DNA from: Dendrolimus kikuchii
Taxonomy: Eukaryota; Arthropoda; Insecta; Lepidoptera; Lasiocampidae
Direction of reading: 5' to 3'
NCBI GenBank assembly: GCA_019925095.2
Contig: CM034398.1
Span: 5,285,001 to 5,349,000, forward strand
DNA: 64,000 nucleotides
The notes below the pieces were generated by a model, which ran no database searches, had not been told where the DNA came from, and saw nothing but the letters and a program-made list of their open reading frames with translations. A program made the position numbers and the translations under genes. Below are positions 1 through 64,000 of this stretch, in pieces. Each line of letters begins with the position of its first letter. Positions within the stretch are counted from its first letter, which is position 1.

Positions 1-60
1 TAGGCCGGCAAAGGCTTAGCCCACTTAACCACAGAGGTCGTCAAAATATGTTGTGGCAAC
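1..60 (-). repeat. Fragment of tRNA-like SINE head
   Basis: The text ccggcaaaggcttagcc, followed by ccacttaaccacagaggtcgtc, closely matches 58630-58680 (ccggcaaaggtttagcctcc...). It is cut by the window edge. Confidence 0.4.
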
Positions 61-461
61 CTGTTATCATGCCTGCATTTTGTTTAGAAGAAAATAGTAG
101 AATAAGAGTCAATAGTTACCATTTAAAATAAAATATGTCTATCAAATTTCATAAAAATGACTTTCATGTGCATTGCCATGAAGTATGAATAAAAAGTTTA
201 ACACACAAACTCTTTTATAAAATGAATATGGGTATGGAAAAGGGAGACTGACTACTCGCAGTATCAGAAATATGGATCTGTAGGTTTCAAGTAAACAAAC
301 TCAGTATTATGCAATTTATAAATATTTAAGTTGGGACATAATTGATTATAAAATTCTGTATTTGATTTACTTTCTCAATGATGCAACAAATGCAATCATT
401 TGCCCATAAAATTACATTTAAATATTTTTGTCTTGTACACTATAATGTTGATTGTAATGTA

Positions 462-710
462 CCACCCTCCAGTTGGTAGGGCGTTTGCCCGACTGGATGG
501 CTACCACCCCTGGACTAAAGCACGTCGCCATAACAACCTTGAGTTGTGTTCCGGCATTGGTGACCAGGTTCCAGTGACCCTTGAGAGAGTGGCAGCGCAT
601 TTTTACCACCTTTGGTGTTGTAAATGTCTATAGGCAATAGTAACCACTTTCTATAAAGTGGACCGTCTGCCTGTCTGCTGCACTCCTGCAATAAAAAAAA
701 ATTAAAAAAT
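462..710 (+). repeat. SINE-like family 1, copy A (short-start form)
   Basis: This copy begins at the internal point equivalent to ccaggtggtaggg of the full-length copies and runs to the shared tail gcctgtctgctg..actcctgcaataaaa with poly-A. Two other short copies, at 22552-22785 and 23029-23140, begin at the same internal point. Confidence 0.8.
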
Positions 711-731
711 TAAACTATAAATTAGTCTCAC

Positions 732-1000
732 CGTTTCTGATCTGTGAACAAGTATAAAGTGTTAGGTGCTCCTCTTGCCCCTGAGCCAATAACTTGGAGG
801 TAAACAGTGCTTGGGCCATATTTTTCAGCCTTTTTTGATATATGTTGCCTTTGGCGTTGTGCCTCAGCGATCCTACCCGAGTTAACTTTCGGCATATCGG
901 CTAGAAATTCCAACAATTTCTTAGTACGATCTTTTGAGTAGTGCCGTCCACTACGTAAGCTAACTACACGGCTACTAATCAACACACTGATAACGTACAT
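732..1000 (-). CDS. RNaseZ: tRNase Z long form (ELAC2-like), first coding exon
   Basis: The 89 complete codons read from the ATG at 1000 down to a GTGAG splice donor beginning at 731, which splits an Arg codon (CG|). Residues 1-25 are basic and hydroxylated without acidic residues, as in a mitochondrial presequence. The C-terminal part carries the segment GPSTVYLQVIGSGARGAP followed by NTLYLFTDQKR, which is the start of the N-terminal beta-lactamase-like domain of long tRNase Z. These enzymes cut the 3' trailer from nuclear and mitochondrial tRNA precursors. An in-frame TAA seven codons upstream (1019-1021) supports the start. The metal-binding half is not in the window; remaining exons should lie left of base 1. 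Recognition is from remembered family motifs, not a search. Confidence 0.85.
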
Positions 1001-1781
1001 GTGTTTTGAGGTTATTGCTTAATCGTGAGCCAAAGTTTACAAACTTGCCGTCTAGTTTTAGATTTGTGAAGTTTTTTTGGCATTATGCATAATTATTTAG
1101 TTGATTATTAGTTCATCTGACACATTTTTAGATTTGGACTTTGAAGTTATTCACTGTTTTTCACTGTTTTGTCGATTTTCCTGTTGACATGGAAAATTAA
1201 AATTTTGACATAATAATGACATTTGTTGTGACATTTGAAGAAAAGTGTTTTTCTTTTTCAGATCACCGGCTTGTAAATATTTTTACATTCTATGACTGTT
1301 TTGTCCACAGGATCACAGAATTTGAATTTACCGGCCAAATTTTTCTCTTTCTTTTATCTCATATATATGCACCTGACATTTTATCAACTACTCTGATACT
1401 GGCAAAATCAATGCTAATTGCGTTGGAGCCATAATCCTCCAAAAAAGAAGAAGAAGAAGAAATATTTTTACTACGTAGTATCCATAGTAGTTTGTGATTT
1501 TGATGAACTACGGAGAGTAGTGGAAGGAGTATTAAACCATCTTATATGGAGGGGAAGTTGAAAAAGTGTCCGGCAATATGCGGAAAATAGAGGTTCAAAT
1601 ACCTACCACAGCAGCACTGGCGTTTAAAAAATCTACAATATGAATTAAAAATTGTTGAAGAAAGAAAATTGTCTTAAAATAAATAGATTGCTAGCACCTA
1701 CAGAAGACAATGTAGGCTAAAATAATTTAGGAAATATAATTATAGATAATAATATAACTATATATACATATATATATATAT

Positions 1782-1909
1782 ATGGCACTCTGTTGTTCGT
1801 GCCTACCCCGCAAGGGAACTGGCGTGAAGTTATGTATGTATGTATATATATACATACATAACTTCAAGCCAGTTCCCTTGCGGGGTAGGCACGGACAACA
1901 GAGCGCCAT
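1782..1909. repeat. Head-to-head palindrome of two LINE-tail copies
   Basis: The left arm (atggcactctgttgttcgtg...) and right arm (...gcgccat) are inverted copies of about 60 bp with few mismatches, joined through a TATG/CATA repeat centre. Each arm is the 3' end of the LINE family whose ORF ends in the residues RAYPARELA and whose tail is (TATG)n. The right copy continues to about 1958 before a (TA)n tract. Confidence 0.85.
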
Positions 1910-1949
1910 TCAGGCTTATTCTTACACACCTCACTTGCTTCTTTAACAT

Positions 1950-1955
1950 TCATAG

Positions 1956-1992
<37 letters not shown>
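1950..1992. repeat. (TA)n microsatellite
   Basis: An almost uninterrupted TA dinucleotide tract lies directly after the truncated LINE tail and before the dispersed repeat at about 2000. Confidence 0.9.
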
Positions 1993-1994
<2 letters not shown>

Positions 1995-2002
1995 TATATA
2001 TA

Positions 2003-2215
2003 AATTACGTGTCACGTTATTTGTCCGCGATGGACTCGTAAACTGCTTTACCGATTTTAATCAAATTTGCACACCGTGTTCAGTTTGACCAGACTTGAAA
2101 GATAGGATAGCTTACATTTGGACCCGGTAGGTGGCGCTGCAATCGGGTTCTAGATTTTTTTTCTTCAGGGTAGAACAACGTCTGTCGGGACAGCTAATAT
2201 ATATATATATATAAT
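2003..2215 (+). repeat. Dispersed lepidopteran repeat ending in (TA)n
   Basis: It contains phrases shared with other copies in the window, such as gatggactcgtaaactgctt, ggtggcgctgcaatcgggtt and acgtctgtcgggacagcta, and ends in TA repeats. Inverse relatives are at 19065-19245 and 33820-33960. No ORF is evident. Confidence 0.6.
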
Positions 2216-2260
2216 GCTGTGAGAAAACGTGTAGTGATGTAAATACTGTGAACATGGGAA

Positions 2261-2317
2261 TTTTTAATGTTAAAATACAAAGCGGAAATATTCCGCTTTG
2301 TATTTTAACATTAAAAA
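2261..2317. repeat. Perfect 27-bp inverted repeat with 3-nt loop
   Basis: Bases 2261-2287 are the exact reverse complement of 2291-2317, separated by ATA. The sequence is not a known terminator context and no coding function is visible. Confidence 0.95.
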
Positions 2318-2479
2318 AATATATATAACATAAAATCTTTTGAAAAATTCCTTATTTAATTTCTATCACACTCTAATTACTTTTGGCGTTTCCTGAATTT
2401 ATCCTATGCTACCGCAACGCCACCTTTTTAATCCACGTTTTAATGGATATTTTTCCAATAAGATGGTACTCCTTTTTTT

Positions 2480-3610
2480 ATGACACAGGGGAAATACATT
2501 TCGTACAATACCCGGCCCTTTGTGGGGGTTAGACCTTACGCGGCGAGATTAAGCGCCGCACGGCTGCTGTGGGACTCTGATATAGACGTTCTCAACTATT
2601 CCACTAAACCTAAACCTGCACTCCATGTGCCTGCGCTTGAATTGGAAGAAAATAAGGTTTCAAATGTAAGTTACAGCCATGTTCATACGCACATCGAGGC
2701 CTTGATCACCCCGAGACAGAATTACCAAATTCACCAACAGAGACTAGATCCACCGCATCCCCGAATTATCTCGAATTGGTGGATCCCTGTGATGGAATCA
2801 CGACAGGAGATTTTGCGTATGTCTGCGTCTCCGGAGGCCGGACTGACGTCAGCGTCCTGGGGTTGCATGTGCATCTCTCTCTCTCAATCATTCGGCAGCT
2901 TCCTTGCAAGACGTTACTGCCACGCAGAAAGCCTCTGTTGCCCCCCTAATGATCGCCGCTGTGGAGCATCGCCTTAACCAGGTCCCCCAGCAAATTGATC
3001 AGACCTACTATAGCCTCGAGCTCGAATCTCTGAAGTTGCCATGCAACGCATTCTACCAGCGTCATCCTAAAGGTCAGAGTCCCACGTTTCCGCGTGACCC
3101 ATCGCTATGGGTAGGGACGTACCGCCTCCACGTTATCAGTGCCGGCCTCGGGAGATTCCAATTCGCTTTGCCATTGGCCGCGGTTGCCCGCGTCCTTGCC
3201 GCCTTTAACTCTGTCCGGCAATAAACCAGTCCTCTATCAAAAGCATCCTGTCAGGAGCGACGAACTTTGGAAAGGACGTCCACCTGGAGAGGCCAGGGCG
3301 GATCGCCTGCCAAGAGTGTTGCCGTCGTCCACGACACTGTATGATATTCCCATATGTACCTCACCACTAGAACCCTCTGAGATTTCCTCAGCAAAGTCCT
3401 ATTATGGTGATATGGAGTGTATGGTTCCACACAGGTACACCATACAGTGAATTACAGTGCCGTACTTCGAAAGATGCCAGAAAACAACTTCCGAGCCGTG
3501 CCGCCTGGTCCCCCCACGTTGGAGAGAAGTCGGACGAGGGCTCCTGTGGACCTAATCAACTTAAGGACAAGTTGTTCAAAGTGACTTTTAACAGCCGTTT
3601 CCCATAAAAA
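2480..3610 (+). pseudogene. GC-rich, coding-like, frameshifted block of unknown origin
   Basis: This block is clearly richer in GC than its flanks and has overlapping long open stretches in shifting frames: frame 2 from 2480 to 2977, frame 1 about 2660-2945, frame 3 about 2900-3224, frame 1 to 3450. That pattern fits a once-longer ORF broken by indels. One stretch in frame 1 (about 2740-2880) reads like alternating beta-strands, for example DGITTGDFAYVCVSGGRTDV. That resembles a strand turn of picorna-like jelly-roll capsids, but the match is weak. An old transposon ORF is equally possible. It lies between the two divergent host genes. I do not recognise it firmly. Confidence 0.3.
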
Positions 3611-3958
3611 GGTATACGTGGTACTATATAAAAATATATATCCTTTTTAAATTTATTTGTCCGGAAACAAGTCTATTGGCTCGATAGATGGCCCCTGAGC
3701 CGTAAAGTATGTAAATGTTGCCAATTTAATCATTTATTTTGCGCTGAAATTATTTAGAATTGCAACATTAGTTTTAATTTAGAAAAATGGCGTTCTTTAC
3801 AGCTGTGGATTGCGCAAGTAAATGTACATGAAAATTATAAGAAAATAAAGTTTTAAGTACAAAAATTAATACATGACTGTTATTATGATCATATTATTTA
3901 TTTAAAAGTGTAAATAACATATAGTGTATGGTATAATTTTGATAAGTGCAAACCTGTC

Positions 3959-4049
3959 ATGGACCGTGTATTTTTTGTTGTTGTGTGATGTGTGAAATTG
4001 TTGATTAAAATGAAACAGAAAATCATGCGGCTGTGCAAATAATGGTACA

Positions 4050-4053
<4 letters not shown>
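3959..4053 (+). promoter_or_regulatory. Chain of four overlapping or abutting uORFs before the LMTK start
   Basis: Short ORFs run 3959-3988 (9 codons plus TGA), 3988-4008 (6 plus TAA), 4010-4042 (10 plus TAA) and 4042-4053 (3 plus TGA). The first/second and third/fourth pairs overlap by one base, and the second/third pair is separated by one base. The final TGA overlaps the main ATG pair at 4050-4055. If the transcript starts upstream, ribosomes would have to reinitiate or leak past all four. Whether this region is in the mature 5' UTR is not shown by the sequence. Confidence 0.55.

Positions 4054-64000
<59,947 letters not shown>

Larger units (their letters stand above)
1..731 (-). other. 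Intron 1 of the tRNase Z gene (partial)
   Basis: This is the sequence downstream of the tRNase Z exon 1 donor on the minus strand. It has no recognisable exon. It contains a 5'-truncated copy of the 305-bp SINE-like family (462-710). At the left edge (1-60) is a fragment matching the tRNA-like SINE head at 58525-58690. Confidence 0.7.

Noticed and set aside
1216..1434. 72-codon ORF upstream of tRNase Z
   Set aside because: No recognisable domain and AT-rich codon use like intergenic DNA.

Overview
This window is insect nuclear DNA, very probably from a moth or butterfly. It is AT-rich and intron-dominated, and it is crowded with repeat families typical of Lepidoptera: SINEs, 5'-truncated LINE tails, mariner/maT and hAT-type elements, foldback MITEs and TA-rich microsatellites. 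There is no operon structure, CRISPR array or prokaryotic gene organisation.

Two host genes are supported. On the minus strand, 732-1000 is the first coding exon of a long-form tRNase Z (ELAC2/RNaseZ type) with a mitochondrial-type presequence; the rest of that gene lies beyond the left edge. Diverging from it on the plus strand is a lemur-tyrosine-kinase-like gene (LMTK/AATYK family). It starts at 4050 and runs off the right edge. Exons 1 (4050-4149) and 2 (8995-9128) encode a signal-like hydrophobic N-terminus and a transmembrane segment. A possible 24-nt microexon is at 55522-55545, and the juxtamembrane and kinase-homology exons lie at 57478-57760, 60022-60089, 60638-60844, 61094-61224, 62622-62757, 63238-63356 and 63648 onward. 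All junctions keep frame. The conceptual protein has an intact glycine loop, VAVK lysine and alpha-C glutamate, but the HRD and DFG catalytic residues are lost, so it reads as a pseudokinase.

The 46-kb intron 2 (9129-55521) is almost entirely repeats. The commonest is a roughly 305-bp SINE-like family with 14 copies, which shares its 3' tail with LINE fragments in the same window. Also present are two maT (DD37D) transposons, one of them nearly intact; one DD34D mariner with three in-frame stops; three hAT-like non-autonomous elements with 8-bp target duplications; three copies of a foldback MITE; a second palindromic MITE family (six copies); many LINE reverse-transcriptase C-terminal scraps; a TE-derived tandem array; and several near-perfect hairpins that look like template-switch products.

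The intergenic space (1001-4049) holds a head-to-head LINE-tail palindrome, a perfect 27-bp hairpin and an unexplained GC-rich, coding-like but frameshifted block (2480-3610). Just before the LMTK start codon there is a chain of four short upstream ORFs whose stop and start codons overlap or nearly touch. The points most worth following are the predicted catalytically dead LMTK-type kinase and the overlapping uORF chain.
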